Shown: positions 1 through 10,311 of the stretch, one piece after another
Position numbering within the stretch: position 1 is the first letter of the stretch
Layout: every line of letters starts with the position of its first letter
Position numbers and translations under genes: made by a program
Assembly: GCF_001887775.1 (NCBI RefSeq)
Contig: NZ_CP015519.1
Location: 992,001 to 1,056,000, forward strand
Origin: Syntrophotalea acetylenivorans
Lineage (GTDB): Bacteria > Desulfobacterota > Desulfuromonadia > Desulfuromonadales > Syntrophotaleaceae
Length of the DNA: 64,000 nt
Reading direction: 5' to 3'
Notes under the pieces: generated by a model
Told to the model about the DNA's origin: nothing
Seen by the model: the letters and a program-made list of their open reading frames with translations, nothing else
Database searches by the model: none

Positions 1-354
1 ACACGGAAGCCCGAAATCCCTACATTTGGTCTGTCCAGGTTACGGGTGAGGCTCACCCTGGCGTTACCCCCAGCCTAGTTTTGAGCGAACTGTGTGGTAT
101 TTATGTTCCCAGTTTGAGCTATCTTCGCATTATGAGTTCTTTGAAACCTATCCCCAAAAAAATTGAATGCAATTGGCGCTGCCTGCGAATTCCTTCAACT
201 CACCCTTTATCAGATACAGAAAAGGGGTGTTTTGGCTGAGAGGTAAATTTCTTGCACCGAGCTATTACACTGTTAAAATTCAAGGGTTATGACCTAGAGA
301 AAATAAAAAACCTGTCCCAGAGTCTCAGTGAGGTCGGTCCGCAGGAGGATATAA
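1..354. other. gene-free leader
   Basis: I see no credible reading frame or RNA gene here. A strong ribosome binding site (AGGAGG, 343-348) sits just before the ATG of the zinc ATPase, so its promoter should lie in this stretch. I could not pick a convincing -35/-10 pair or a MerR-type dyad. Confidence 0.5.
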
Positions 355-2529
355 ATGCCACGACGAATTGATTACAGAATCCAGGGTTTAGATTGCTCGG
401 AAGAGGTGACGATCCTTCGGCGGGAAGTAGGGGGAAAGCCGGGAGTGATCGACTTGGAGTTCGATGTTCTCAATGCCCGGATGTCGGTGGAGTTTGACGC
501 CGACGCGCTGTCCGCCAGTGAGATCGTTGCGGCGGTGGATGCGACGGGCATGAAGGCCACGCCTTGGGAGCGGCGCCTTGAGGGAGAAGAGGAACCGTTC
601 TGGATCCGACACGGACGGCTTATTATGACCGCCGTGAGCGGCATGCTCCTGCTGGCAGCATTTCTCACACATTGGGTGATGCACGGCAACCTGTTGGATG
701 CCTTTGCTGGCGGTCATGATGCCGAACACTCCTTTCCGTTGCCCGTGTATCTAATCTACCTCGGCTCGGTTGCTTGCGGCGCCTGGTACGTCATTCCCAA
801 GGCCCTGCTGGCAGCCCGCCGCCTGCGGCCCGACATGAACTTCCTTATGGTTGTGGCTGTCGTCGGCGCAATCATCATTGGCGAGTTGTTTGAAGCGGCG
901 ACGGTGGCTTTCCTGTTCGCCCTTTCGTTGTTGCTCGAGCATTGGAGCGTCGAGCGGGCACGCAACGCGATTGGCGCGCTTCTGGACCTGTCACCTCCCA
1001 CGGCCCGTTATCTATGCCCGGATCATGGAACTATCCACGAAAAACCTGTGGAGGACGTCCCCCTTGGCGCCATTGTCCACGTCCGCCCGGGCGAGAAGAT
1101 TCCCTTGGATGGGGAGGTAGTCAAAGGCATATCCTCGGTGAATCAGGCCCCGATTACTGGTGAATCCATGCCGGTTTCCAAGCAACTCGGAGACGAGGTT
1201 TATGCCGGGACCATCAACCAGGACGGCGCGCTGGAGTTCCGAACCACCAGGGCCGCCAACGATACGACCCTGGCGCGGATCATTCACATGGTCGAAAGCG
1301 CGCAGTCACGGCGGGCGCACAGCCAGCAGTGGGTAGATCGCTTCTCCGCCTACTACACCCCGGCCATGATGATCCTAGCCGTTTCCCTAGCAGTTCTTCT
1401 ACCTCTGCTGACGATGGCATCGTGGTCGGAAGGGGTTTATCGCGCTCTTGTCATACTAGTGATTGCCTGTCCATGCGCTCTCGTGATCTCCACACCGGTA
1501 AGTATCGTTTCGGCCCTAACGGCATCAGCCCGTAACGGTGTGCTAATAAAGGGGGGCATTTTCCTTGAGACGGCGGGCCGAATCAAAGTTCTTGCCCTGG
1601 ATAAGACGGGAACACTCACACAAGGAAAAACGCAGGTACAGCAAATAGTACCTCTCAGCGGACACAGCGAACGGGAGCTTCTGGAGCGTGCGGCGGCTCT
1701 GGAGGCAGCCAGCGAGCACCCTCTGGCTCGCGCGATCCTGCAAAAGGCTCGCGAATTGGGCGTCGAAGTTATCCCGGCCGAACATTATCAGGCCATTCGT
1801 GGCAAGGGCGGAGAAGGTAGTATCGGTGGCAGGCAGTTCTGGATCGGCAGCCACCGCATGATGCATGAAAAAGGTCAGGAAACTCCGGAAATCCATGCTA
1901 AAGCGGAGGAACTGGAGGATGCAGGACACACCGTAGTCGCCATCGGCAACGACACCCATATCTGCGGGCTGATCAGTATTGCCGACAGCCTGCGTGAGAA
2001 TGTTTCTCAAATCATCAAGGACATTAAAAAAGCTGGAGTGAGGTGGGTCATTATGCTCACCGGAGATAATCAAGGTACAGCCAAGGCCATCGCGATGGAG
2101 GCCGGCATCGATGAGTATCGATGTGAACTTCTGCCTGAGGATAAGGTAGAGGCAATTGGGCACCTCGTTCGAGAATACAAAGAGGTAGCCATGGTCGGTG
2201 ACGGCGTCAACGATGCGCCGGCGATGGCATCGGCGACTTTCGGTATCGCCATGGGCGCGATGGGTACCGATGCAGCCCTGGAAACTGCTGACGTGGCGCT
2301 GATGTCTGACGATCTGTCGAAACTGCCGTGGCTAATCCGCCACTCCCGCCGCACCTTGCGGAATATCCAGCAGAACATCATCTTTGCCCTAGGGCTCAAG
2401 CTGGTATTCATTGTCTTGACACTGTTTGGCCTGGCGTCGCTTTGGATGGCAATCGCGGCCGACACTGGAGCCACCCTTTTGGTGGTTTTCAACAGTTTGA
2501 GATTGCTGAACAGAGCAAACTCAAACTGA
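355..2529 (+). CDS. zntA: Zn/Cd-exporting P1B-type ATPase (ZntA/CadA-like)
   Basis: Inner-membrane ATPase of 724 residues, predicted to pump Zn(II)/Cd(II)/Pb(II) from cytoplasm to periplasm. In order: an N-terminal HMA-like domain whose metal loop reads GLDCSEE (residues 11-17) instead of GMxCxxC; membrane helices; the CPC transport motif in IACPCALVIS; the phosphorylation motif DKTGTLTQGK; the SEHPLA motif of the nucleotide domain; and GDGVNDAP near the end. The last helices keep a Lys (GLKLVF) and an Asp (ADTGA) at the places that bind zinc in ZntA, which favours Zn/Cd over Cu. Length is normal for the family. The ATG at 355 follows AGGAGG. A twin-hairpin terminator lies downstream, so it is probably transcribed alone, ahead of the czc operon. 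No regulator gene is adjacent. The symbol is by family; substrate is inferred. Confidence 0.93.
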   Translation: MPRRIDYRIQGLDCSEEVTILRREVGGKPGVIDLEFDVLNARMSVEFDADALSASEIVAAVDATGMKATPWERRLEGEEEPFWIRHGRLIMTAVSGMLLLAAFLTHWVMHGNLLDAFAGGHDAEHSFPLPVYLIYLGSVACGAWYVIPKALLAARRLRPDMNFLMVVAVVGAIIIGELFEAATVAFLFALSLLLEHWSVERARNAIGALLDLSPPTARYLCPDHGTIHEKPVEDVPLGAIVHVRPGEKIPLDGEVVKGISSVNQAPITGESMPVSKQLGDEVYAGTINQDGALEFRTTRAANDTTLARIIHMVESAQSRRAHSQQWVDRFSAYYTPAMMILAVSLAVLLPLLTMASWSEGVYRALVILVIACPCALVISTPVSIVSALTASARNGVLIKGGIFLETAGRIKVLALDKTGTLTQGKTQVQQIVPLSGHSERELLERAAALEAASEHPLARAILQKARELGVEVIPAEHYQAIRGKGGEGSIGGRQFWIGSHRMMHEKGQETPEIHAKAEELEDAGHTVVAIGNDTHICGLISIADSLRENVSQIIKDIKKAGVRWVIMLTGDNQGTAKAIAMEAGIDEYRCELLPEDKVEAIGHLVREYKEVAMVGDGVNDAPAMASATFGIAMGAMGTDAALETADVALMSDDLSKLPWLIRHSRRTLRNIQQNIIFALGLKLVFIVLTLFGLASLWMAIAADTGATLLVVFNSLRLLNRANSN

Positions 2530-2688
2530 ACGACACCATCACTTAAGCTGTCCTGTGATTGTCATTCAGCCATACTTGGCCACAAAAATTGATTATCAGG
2601 AGGGAGAGTCAGTCCATTAAATCTCCCCTACTAGAACCGCTAGGTTTTGAATTGGGCTAGTTGGGGGCGGAACTCTTTGATTGACATG

Positions 2689-2743
2689 GCCCAGGCTTTT
2701 ACTGACCAGAGCCTGGGCTTTATTGGGCACCTTCTCGGTGCCC
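2689..2743 (+). terminator. tandem hairpin terminator after the zinc ATPase
   Basis: Two hairpins in a row. The first has arms GCCCAGGCT (2689-2697) and AGCCTGGGC (2710-2718) followed by a T-rich stretch. The second has GGGCACC and GGTGCCC (about 2725-2743) followed by TTT. They separate zntA from the czc operon. Confidence 0.7.
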
Positions 2744-2883
2744 TTTGCGATAATCTCAACATCTGGTGGCAGGGGCTGCTGGCCTCACAATGTTGTTCAA
2801 AAACATTAAAAGCCTACCTGCCCACTTGATTTTTGACCCAATTTCGGATATTAGTTACACATCTACCTACTAGGAAAAGCCCG

Positions 2884-3309
2884 ATGCGTAATCCTGCTCT
2901 CCGAAAATTAATTTCATTGACCCTGGCGCTTGCATACCTGTTTTTAGGTGCAGGGGGCGCGAGCGCTCTAATCGCCTGCTATGAACCGGAGGGATATTCT
3001 CACGTTGAGTATAATCCGGCAGGTCAGTGCTACTCAAAATGTGACATCTCCACTACCCTCTCCAATGGCAGCATACCTACCCTCTCTCTTGAAGACGGGG
3101 CCATATCAACCTGCCAGGACGTCTCATTGTCCCAAGAGCTTGCTCATAGCTCTCACAAATTTTTTTATAACCTTCCTGTTCTTTCTCTGTCAGCTACTGC
3201 AACACCTTATTTCTCTCCGGCTCACCAGATACCCGTCCATCTCCTACACGCCCCACAGCCGCCGCCACAAACCCTGGCGGCACTGCGCACAATTGTCCTG
3301 ATAATTTAA
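2884..3309 (+). CDS. small exported protein at head of czc operon
   Basis: Predicted exported protein of 141 residues, function unknown. I chose the ATG at 2884, which places a signal-peptide-like stretch (MRNPALRKLI, then a hydrophobic run and an ASA/L cut site) at the N terminus; an upstream in-frame start at 2833 would bury it. The mature part has several cysteines (ACYEP, CYSKCD, TCQD) and ends in a proline-rich, hydrophobic tail (QPPPQTLAALRTIVLII). It lies directly upstream of the CzcC-like gene. Two other small exported proteins in this window (25454-25849 and 39754-40146) share its organisation: signal peptide, Cys-containing centre, and a Pro-plus-hydrophobic C terminus. A role in periplasmic metal binding or in assembling the efflux pump is a guess. 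Confidence 0.65.
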   Translation: MRNPALRKLISLTLALAYLFLGAGGASALIACYEPEGYSHVEYNPAGQCYSKCDISTTLSNGSIPTLSLEDGAISTCQDVSLSQELAHSSHKFFYNLPVLSLSATATPYFSPAHQIPVHLLHAPQPPPQTLAALRTIVLII

Positions 3310-3446
3310 TACCCTCCCCTGCTCATCTCTGAAAAACCCGCCGGTGACAGATCGCACCGTACCGGTATCTATCATTTTATTTTCACAATAAAAATAACTA
3401 ACCTTGTTTGTCAGGAAGTTATCAGCTATCCACAAGGAGTGAAACC

Positions 3447-4796
3447 ATGCGTTTTAGACTCTCTGTGCTGGTAGGCTTATGCCTTTTCACAACTACAGGA
3501 ATCACCTGGGCCCAATCGGCCTCAGTGCCTCTTGTAACGCCTAAGGCCACCAGCACTAAGGACATTTCATTTAACAATCTCAACTCCCCCGACGAAAGTC
3601 ATGTTGGGCTTACCCTGGCCGAGGCCTTGGCTCTGGCAATAAAAAACAATCCAAGTCTGGCCGCCTTTGCTGAAGAAATTCACGCTAAGAACGCCGCTGC
3701 TCTACAAGCCGGTCTGTTACCCAACCCCGATCTCGCTGTGGAAGTAGAAAACTTCTCGGGCGAAAACGAACTGGAAGGCTTTGATGGCGCCGAGATTACC
3801 ATCGCCCTTTCTCAGATGGTCGAACTGGGTGGCAAGCGTGGCAAGCGTTACCAAGTTGCTACTATGGAAAAAGACCTCGCTGGCTGGGACTACCAAACCA
3901 AAAATCTTGACGTGCTCGCCAGCACTGCCAAAACTTTCATTCAAGTACTGGCCGCCCAGCAACGTCAGACCCAAACCGAAGAGTTGGTCCGGCTGTCTGA
4001 GCAGACCCTTGCTGCTGTTACCGCACGAGTCGAAGCTGGCAAGGTGCCGCCGTTGGAGCAGACTCGCGCACAGGTCGAGTTAGCCAAAACCCGCACCGAG
4101 GCGAACAAGGCCCTCCGCGAACTTAAAGCTACTCGGGAACGCCTAGTGGCTTTTTTGGGTACGGATCAACCTGAATTCCGTCAGGCTATCGGTGATTTGG
4201 CCATTATCAATCCTGTTCCCACCGAAGAGGAGTTTTTCTCCTTACTGAAAAACAACCCTGACCTGGCCCGTTGGGACACCGAAATTAATCAGGGCGAGGC
4301 GGCTGTCAACCTGGCCCGCGCTCAAGCCATCCCTGATCTGACCTTCAGTTTGGGGGTCCGCAACTTCCAGGAGTCAGACAGTAATGCTCTGGTGGCAGGT
4401 TTCGAGCTACCACTTCCACTTTTTGACCGCAACCAGGGGGGCGTCCGACAAGCCCGGGCAACCTTGGAGAAAGCCCGCCATGAGCGCCGGGCCGCCGAAA
4501 CCGAAGCGCTGGCTGGCCTTGCCGAAGCCTATCAGAGTCTCTCCGCCTCTCACGCCGAGGCCACCACACTGCGGGATGAGATCCTGCCCGCGGCCCAGAG
4601 CGCCTTCGAAGCGTCTGAGTTCGGCTACCGAGAAGGCAAGTTCAACTTTCTGCAGATGCTTGATGCCCAGCGTACCTTGTTCGAGATCAAAGGGCAGTAC
4701 CTACAGGCCCTGGGGACCTATCATCAGTCACGTATAGAAGTAGAGCGCCTGATCGGTTCGCCGCTGCACGACCTTCTGAAATCTGCAAACAAATAA
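3447..4796 (+). CDS. czcC: CzcC-like outer-membrane factor of RND metal efflux
   Basis: TolC-family outer-membrane channel of 449 residues, the exit duct of the CzcCBA pump. The ATG at 3447 follows AAGGAGTG, and the N terminus (MRFRLSVLVG... TWAQ) is a signal peptide; a longer in-frame start at 3408 has no binding site. The sequence has the two internally repeated OEP halves rich in Ala, Glu and Leu, with the usual LAEALALAIKNNPSL opening near residue 55 and FGYREGKFNFLQMLDAQRTL in the second half. It is followed after about 20 bases by czcB and then czcA, a normal HME-RND order. Substrate (Co/Zn/Cd) is inferred from the neighbouring zinc ATPase, not from this sequence. Confidence 0.9.
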   Translation: MRFRLSVLVGLCLFTTTGITWAQSASVPLVTPKATSTKDISFNNLNSPDESHVGLTLAEALALAIKNNPSLAAFAEEIHAKNAAALQAGLLPNPDLAVEVENFSGENELEGFDGAEITIALSQMVELGGKRGKRYQVATMEKDLAGWDYQTKNLDVLASTAKTFIQVLAAQQRQTQTEELVRLSEQTLAAVTARVEAGKVPPLEQTRAQVELAKTRTEANKALRELKATRERLVAFLGTDQPEFRQAIGDLAIINPVPTEEEFFSLLKNNPDLARWDTEINQGEAAVNLARAQAIPDLTFSLGVRNFQESDSNALVAGFELPLPLFDRNQGGVRQARATLEKARHERRAAETEALAGLAEAYQSLSASHAEATTLRDEILPAAQSAFEASEFGYREGKFNFLQMLDAQRTLFEIKGQYLQALGTYHQSRIEVERLIGSPLHDLLKSANK

Positions 4797-4817
4797 AATA
4801 TGATTTGAGGTGAATAC

Positions 4818-6140
4818 ATGAAGACCAGACCATTGATTATTACCGCATTTTTTGTAGGCGCTCTCGCCTTCGGAACTACAACATGGTGGCCGACACTTGC
4901 GGTGGGACAGGCCGAAACCTCTCATGACCACGAAAACCATGGGAAAGAAAAACACCAGGAAAACTTGTCTGCCAAGAAAAATGAAGACGACCATGCGGAG
5001 CCTGATCACAGCACCCACCAAGAAGAACAGGACGGGCATGAAAAGGACAGGGGCAATGAAGGGGATGAGGAGCACGGTGAAGACGTGGTGTCCCTGTCTG
5101 CTGCGGAACTCAAGGAGTTCGGCATCGAGCTGGCCATTGCCTCAACTGGCCCCCTTGACCAGTATGCAGAACTGCCAGGCGAGATCGTGCTTAACGCCGA
5201 CCGCCTCGCCCATGTAGCCCCCCGGGTAGCCGGAATCGTACGCGAAGCAAAAAAAAGCCTTGGTGATTCGGTCAAGGCTGGTGACGTGATGGCAGTAATC
5301 GAAAGCCGCGAACTGGCCGATGCCAAGGCGGACTATTTGGCGGCCAGCGAGCGCCGGAACTTGGCCGGGGCCAATTTTAAGCGCGAGGAGCGGTTGTGGG
5401 AAAAAAAGGTCACTAGCGAGCAGGAATACCTCGATGCCCGCCAGGGTTTGGCCGAGGCGCGCATAGAACTGAATTCAGCAAAGCAGAAACTGCATGCCCT
5501 AGGCTTCTCTGACACCTATCTCAAGAAACTCCCTCGCCATCCTGATGCCACCTACACCCGTTACGAAATCCGGGCCCCTTTTGCTGGCACCATCATCGAG
5601 AAACACCTGACTCTGGGCGAAAGTGTTAACGAGGATTCCGAGACTTTCACCATCGCCGACCTCTCCTCGGTGTGGGTCGATATCAACGTCTACCAAAAAG
5701 ACCTGGCCCAAATTCGCAAGGGGCAGACCGTAGTGATCCAGGTCGGCCATGGAATCCCTGAGGAGACCGGGGAGATCGCCTGGGTCGGTCCGCTGGTAGG
5801 TGAGGCGACCCGCACAGCCAAGGCTCGCGTGGTTCTCGCTAATCCCGACGGCACCCTGCGCCCAGGCCTCTTTGTGACCGCCCAAGTGGCGGTGGCCAAC
5901 ACGCCCGCTGGGATTGTCGTGCCCAAAAGCGCTCTGCAGACCGTCGAAGACCGTACGGTTGTCTTCGTGCAAGACGAAGATGGGTTCGAACCCAGACCGG
6001 TTCAGACAGGGCGGGAAAGCGCCACCCAGGTGGAAATCCTCTCCGGGCTAGAGGCCGGGCAGAGCTTTGTAAGCAAGGGGGCCTTCACCCTCAAGGCTCA
6101 ATTGTCCAAGGGCGCTTTCGGCGACGGCCACAACCACTAA
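4818..6140 (+). CDS. czcB: CzcB-like periplasmic adaptor of RND metal efflux
   Basis: Membrane-fusion protein of 440 residues that links the inner-membrane pump CzcA to CzcC. After an N-terminal membrane anchor/signal, residues about 30-95 form a very charged stretch full of His, Glu, Asp and Lys (SHDHENHGK and similar), a likely metal-collecting segment seen in some CzcB/CnrB proteins. Then come the barrel-sandwich (lipoyl-like) half with VAPRVAGIVREAKKSLGDSV, an alpha-hairpin, the second lipoyl half (IRAPFAGTIIEKH) and the beta-barrel region (GLFVTAQVAV). It ends in HNH. The ATG at 4818 follows GAGGTG, and it is 15 bases ahead of czcA. Confidence 0.9.
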   Translation: MKTRPLIITAFFVGALAFGTTTWWPTLAVGQAETSHDHENHGKEKHQENLSAKKNEDDHAEPDHSTHQEEQDGHEKDRGNEGDEEHGEDVVSLSAAELKEFGIELAIASTGPLDQYAELPGEIVLNADRLAHVAPRVAGIVREAKKSLGDSVKAGDVMAVIESRELADAKADYLAASERRNLAGANFKREERLWEKKVTSEQEYLDARQGLAEARIELNSAKQKLHALGFSDTYLKKLPRHPDATYTRYEIRAPFAGTIIEKHLTLGESVNEDSETFTIADLSSVWVDINVYQKDLAQIRKGQTVVIQVGHGIPEETGEIAWVGPLVGEATRTAKARVVLANPDGTLRPGLFVTAQVAVANTPAGIVVPKSALQTVEDRTVVFVQDEDGFEPRPVQTGRESATQVEILSGLEAGQSFVSKGAFTLKAQLSKGAFGDGHNH

Positions 6141-6155
6141 GGAGAGGTAAACTTC

Positions 6156-9100
6156 ATGGAAAAAATGATCCGTTTTGTTCTACATAGCCGACTGCTGATG
6201 TGCGTGCTCGGCGTGGTGGTACTAGCGGCTGGCTGGTTCAGCTATAAACGGCTGCCGGTCGACGCCTTCCCCGACGTCACCCCGGCCCTGGTCCAGGTAT
6301 TCACCGAAACCACGGGGCTTGCCCCCGAGGAGGTTGAGAAGTACGTCACCTATCCGGTGGAGACGGCCATGAACGGCCTGCCCAACCTCAAACAGATTCG
6401 CTCCATCTCCAACTTCGGCCTGTCGGTCATCAATATTTACTTCGAAGACGGCACTGATATCTACTTTGCCCGCCAGGTGGTAGGTGAACGACTGCAGATG
6501 GCCCGCGAGCAGATCCCCGAAGGGTTCGGAGAGCCGGAAATGGGGCCAATCACCACTGGCTTAGGGCAGATCCTTTTTTATGTTCTGGAGGATGAAACGG
6601 GCAACCGCACTCCGGAAGAGATGCGCGAGATCCAGGACTGGCTGATCAAGTTCAACCTGCAGACCGTCACCGGTGTGACAGAGGTACTCTCGCTGGGTGG
6701 CGAGGTCAAACAGTTTCAGGTGCAGGTGCGGCCTGCCGACCTGCTGCGCTACGACCTAGAGATCGGCGAGGTAGTGGAAAAAGTTGAGGCCAACAACGGC
6801 AATGTTGGCGCCCAGTTCTTAGTCAAAAACGCAGAGGAATACATTGTGCGTTCCGTCGGCCTGGCCGAGAAAATTGGTGATCTGGAGCGCATCGTACTCA
6901 AGGTTCAGGATGGCACGCCAGTCTATCTAGACCAAGTAGCTACGGTCTCCATTGGCGGCGAGATTCGCCGGGGCTTAGCCACCATGAATGGCGCCGGCGA
7001 GGCGGTGGTCGGCATGGTGCTAAAGCTGATCGGTACCAACACCTCCAAGGTCATCGCTGATGTCAAGGCGAAGATGACCGAAATAAACAACATTCTGCCT
7101 CCGGGGGTTAAGGTCATTCCCTATTACGATCAGGCCACCCTGGTCGCCAAATGCGTCAATACCGTCACTGACGCCCTTATCTTCGGGATTGTCTTGGTCG
7201 CCGCTGTGCTGCTCTTCTTTATGGGGGGATTGCGCCCCAGTGTGGTTGTCTCCCTCTCCATCCCTTTCTCCATCTTCTTCGCTTTCATCATGATGAAGGT
7301 CTTCGGCATAAGTGCCAATCTCATGTCCCTAGGAGGGCTGGCCATCGCCATCGGAATGATGGTCGATGCCACCATCGTCATGGTGGAGAACGTTGACCGC
7401 ATGCTGCGCGAGGCCGATCCTGACGACTCTCGCATGGCGGTTGTGGCCCGAGCCTGCGCCGAGGTGGGAAGGCCGATTCTCTTCGCCATCGCCATCATCA
7501 TAATCGTTTTTCTGCCACTGTTCACTCTGCAGGGGGTGGAGGGAAAAACCTTTAAACCGCTGGCCTACACCGTATCGCTGGCCATGCTCGGTTCTCTCCT
7601 CTACGCGCTATTGCTGGCGCCGGTCGCCTCGCAACTGCTCATGCGCCGACCGAAGAAGGTAGCCGAAGGCGAAGGGACCAAGGAGGCGTGGATCGTGCGC
7701 TGGCTCCTAAAGCCCTATCGTCCGGCGGTGAGTCTTTTCGTGCGCCGCCGCTCCCTGGCGCTGGGACTGTCGATCGCGATGTTGGTGGTCGGGGTGTTTA
7801 TCTTTCCCCGACTCGGCTCGGAGTTCGTGCCGCGCCTCAATGAGGGGGATCTGTTGATCCGTGCCACCATGGCGCCGTCGATCTCCTTGGAGGAATCGAA
7901 AGAGACTATGCTGCGCTTCGAGAAACGTCTTATGGCCCGTTTCCCCGAGGTGACCCGGGTCGTGAGCCGCGTCGGGCGCGGAGAGGTCGGAGCACACGCC
8001 GACCCGGTCAACAGCGCGGAGGCCTTTGTAGGTCTCAAACCTCAGGATCAGTGGACTTCTGCGGAAACTTCTGATGAGCTCTACGCCTTGATCAGCGAGG
8101 CTTTTGAGGACTTTCCCGGGGCCCAGTTCAACGTCACCCAGCCAATCGCCGCGGCGGTGGACGAACTACTCACCGGAACAAAGGCGGAACTGGCGATCAA
8201 AATCTTCGGTTCCGACATGGAGATTCTCAAAGAGAAGGCCGCTGAGATTGAGGCGGTTATTCGGGAGATTCCCGGGGCCGCCGATGTGCAGAAGGATCAG
8301 GTAACTGGCACACCGCAGCTACGCATCCGTATCGATCGCAAGGCCATCGCCCGCTACGGCATCAACGTGGAAGATGTGCAGAACGTTATCCGCACTGCCG
8401 TCGGTGGAGAAACAGCCGGACAAATCTTTGAGGGAATCCGCCGCTTCGACATCTTTGTCCGTTTCGCGAAGAACGCCCGCGACGACAACGCAGCAATCAG
8501 GCATATCCTGATCGCTGCGCCCGACGGCGCCAAGGTACCTCTCGATCAGCTCGCCTCCATTGAGGAGATCGTCGGCCCGCGCCAGATCACGCGCGAGAAC
8601 AACCAGCGCTTTATCACTGTGCAGACCAACGTGCGCGGCCGTGATATCGGTTCCTTTGTCGCCGAAGGGCAGCAGGTCCTCGCCGAGAAGGTGCAGATGC
8701 CACCAGGCTATCTGATCAACTGGGGCGGGCAGTTCGAACTACAGCAGCAGGCCAACAAGCGCTTGGCGTTGGTGGTGCCGGTAACTCTGCTGATTATTCT
8801 GTTTTTACTATTCATGAACTTTAACTCGCTCAAAAACACCTTCCTGATTCTGCTCAACATTCCACTAGCACTGGTGGGCGGGGTAGTGGCTCTATGGCTC
8901 ACCGGACAGAACCTCTCGGTCCCCTCCTCGGTTGGTTTCATCGCCCTGTTTGGCATCGCCCTGGAGAACGGCATGGTGCTGGTCACCTATCTCAACCAAC
9001 TGTTGCGCGACGGGTTGTCAATCGATGAAGCATCAATCCGGGGGCTTGCTTGCGCCTGCGGCCGGTGTTGATGACGGCCCTCACCACCGCCCTGGGGCTC

Positions 9101-9256
9101 ATCCCCCTGCTTTTCTCCAGCGGCACCGGCAGCGAGGTGCAGCGCCCTCTGGCCACCGTGGTGGTCGGCGGCCTGGTGACCTCGACTATCCTGACCCTGC
9201 TTGTCATTCCCGCCCTTTATAAATGGTTCGCCGTCAAGGTGGAAAAAGAGGCCTGA
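6156..9256 (+). pseudogene. czcA: CzcA-like RND metal efflux pump, frameshifted near the C terminus
   Basis: Inner-membrane proton-driven HME-RND pump. The first frame gives 971 residues (6156-9071) with the family hallmarks: DAFPDVTPALVQV near residue 35, a large periplasmic loop, and the fourth-helix motif with GGLAIAIGMMVDATIVMVEN. Near 9040 the frame breaks: the protein ends in the aberrant tail ACACGRC, while the missing last two helices ([15 protein letters not shown]... ALYKWF) continue in another frame from about 9047 to 9256. Adding one G to the G5 run at 9040-9044 restores one continuous protein of about 1033 residues, the normal size. So this is a real one-base deletion or a sequencing error; if real, the pump would lose transmembrane helices 11-12. 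AAGGAG precedes the ATG at 6156. Confidence 0.88.
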
Positions 9257-9270
9257 GAAAGGAAAACTCA

Positions 9271-9600
9271 ATGAAAGAGATCAAAGCCTACATCAAAAAA
9301 CACAAACTGGACGAGGTCAGCCATGCCCTGCGGAAGATCGAAGGATTGACTGGCATGAGCATCATCGAAAGCTGCGGCTTCGGTGTCGGCTGGAGCGGCG
9401 CAAATAGAGGGGAGCAGATCGACTGCCGCCCCGGCGTCAAGGTGGAAATTATCTGCCAAGATGACTTGGTTGACGAGGTGATTGCGACCATCGAAAAAGC
9501 CGCTCGCACCGGCCTCAAAGGCGACGGAAAGATTTATGTCGGAGATATCGCCCAAGCCGTGCGCATCAGCACCGGTGAGCGTGGCGAAGGGGCCGTCTGA
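9271..9600 (+). CDS. PII-like protein of metal-efflux operons (PII-NG type)
   Basis: Small GlnB-fold protein of 109 residues. The ATG at 9271 follows GAGAAAGGA; the frame is open further upstream but inside czcA. It has the ferredoxin-like PII pattern (MKEIKAYIKKHKLDEV at the start, KVEIICQDDLVDEVIATIEKAA in the middle, GDGKIYVGDIAQAVRIST near the end) but lacks the classical T-loop Tyr uridylylation site of GlnB/GlnK. PII proteins located beside CzcA-type pumps form a recognised subgroup (PII-NG) thought to sense an adenylyl ligand or metal state for the efflux pump; ligand and partner here are not known. It is 15 bases after czcA and probably the last gene of the operon. A second such protein lies in the copper locus (27092-27418). 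Confidence 0.82.
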   Translation: MKEIKAYIKKHKLDEVSHALRKIEGLTGMSIIESCGFGVGWSGANRGEQIDCRPGVKVEIICQDDLVDEVIATIEKAARTGLKGDGKIYVGDIAQAVRISTGERGEGAV

Positions 9601-9754
9601 CCGGCTCGTTAGGAAATTGCGAGAGCCCAATTCCACTTGACACGGATACTCCCTCCCCGGCAGCTCCGGGAAGGGAGTATCACACTTTCTCAAAACTGGG
9701 AATTTTTTCTTGGGCTGGTGGCCAAACCCATTCCAATAATTTGTGAAGGGAACA

Positions 9755-10264
9755 ATGACCAAAAAACATCTGACGTTTTTTTTCATCTCCCTGTTCATCT
9801 CCCCCTTCGGAGACATGCCAGAGGCCAACGCCCAGGTTTATTCCTGTGTGACGGTCGAAGGGGTACCTTTTTTCACTGATAATCCTGCGTTAATCCCACC
9901 AGGGTGCCACGCGACTTCCGTTAATGAAAGAGAAGGCCTAGGAGGGCTCAGTATCGTAGTCTCTCCCCCCACCTCAACCGAGGCAACCGAGGTTCTCCTC
10001 GTCGAGATGGTCGAAAGGAAAAAGAAGCAGAACGAGATGGCTAAAGAATTGAAAAAAACAGCCGAAAATTTGGTGGCCCAATACAACCAGGCTCTTACTC
10101 GTTTACATCGAACTCGACGGGTGTCCAGAAGGTTGAAGATCAGAGGGGAAATTCGTGAAATAAAAGAGCGCCGCGATACGTTGCTTTTGAAAGCTGCTGC
10201 CGGTAGCCTTCCTTTCAGAAATAGGGGGACAATCAATGAAATTTTGGCAGCAATTCCCCCCTAA
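9755..10264 (+). CDS. exported protein with DUF4124-like N terminus and coiled coil
   Basis: Predicted exported protein of 169 residues, function unknown. The ATG at 9755 follows GAAGGG (9745-9750). After a signal peptide (MTKKHLTFFFISLF... EANAQ) comes a short domain with the pattern VYSCVTVEGVPFFTDNP, which resembles DUF4124-type modules (Cys, then Phe-Thr-Asp). The second half (residues about 75-150) is rich in Lys, Glu and Arg with a heptad-like pattern and is probably a coiled coil. It stands about 150 bases after the PII-like gene and could be a separate transcript. No metal-binding motif beyond two cysteines is visible. Confidence 0.6.
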   Translation: MTKKHLTFFFISLFISPFGDMPEANAQVYSCVTVEGVPFFTDNPALIPPGCHATSVNEREGLGGLSIVVSPPTSTEATEVLLVEMVERKKKQNEMAKELKKTAENLVAQYNQALTRLHRTRRVSRRLKIRGEIREIKERRDTLLLKAAAGSLPFRNRGTINEILAAIPP

Positions 10265-10311
10265 TCGATTCCCGAAATAGATAGTACGAAAAATGCGTTG
10301 GCTGCATCAAG

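Noticed and set aside
2647-2829. 60-residue frame after zntA
   Set aside because: It covers the double terminator and has no binding site or motif.
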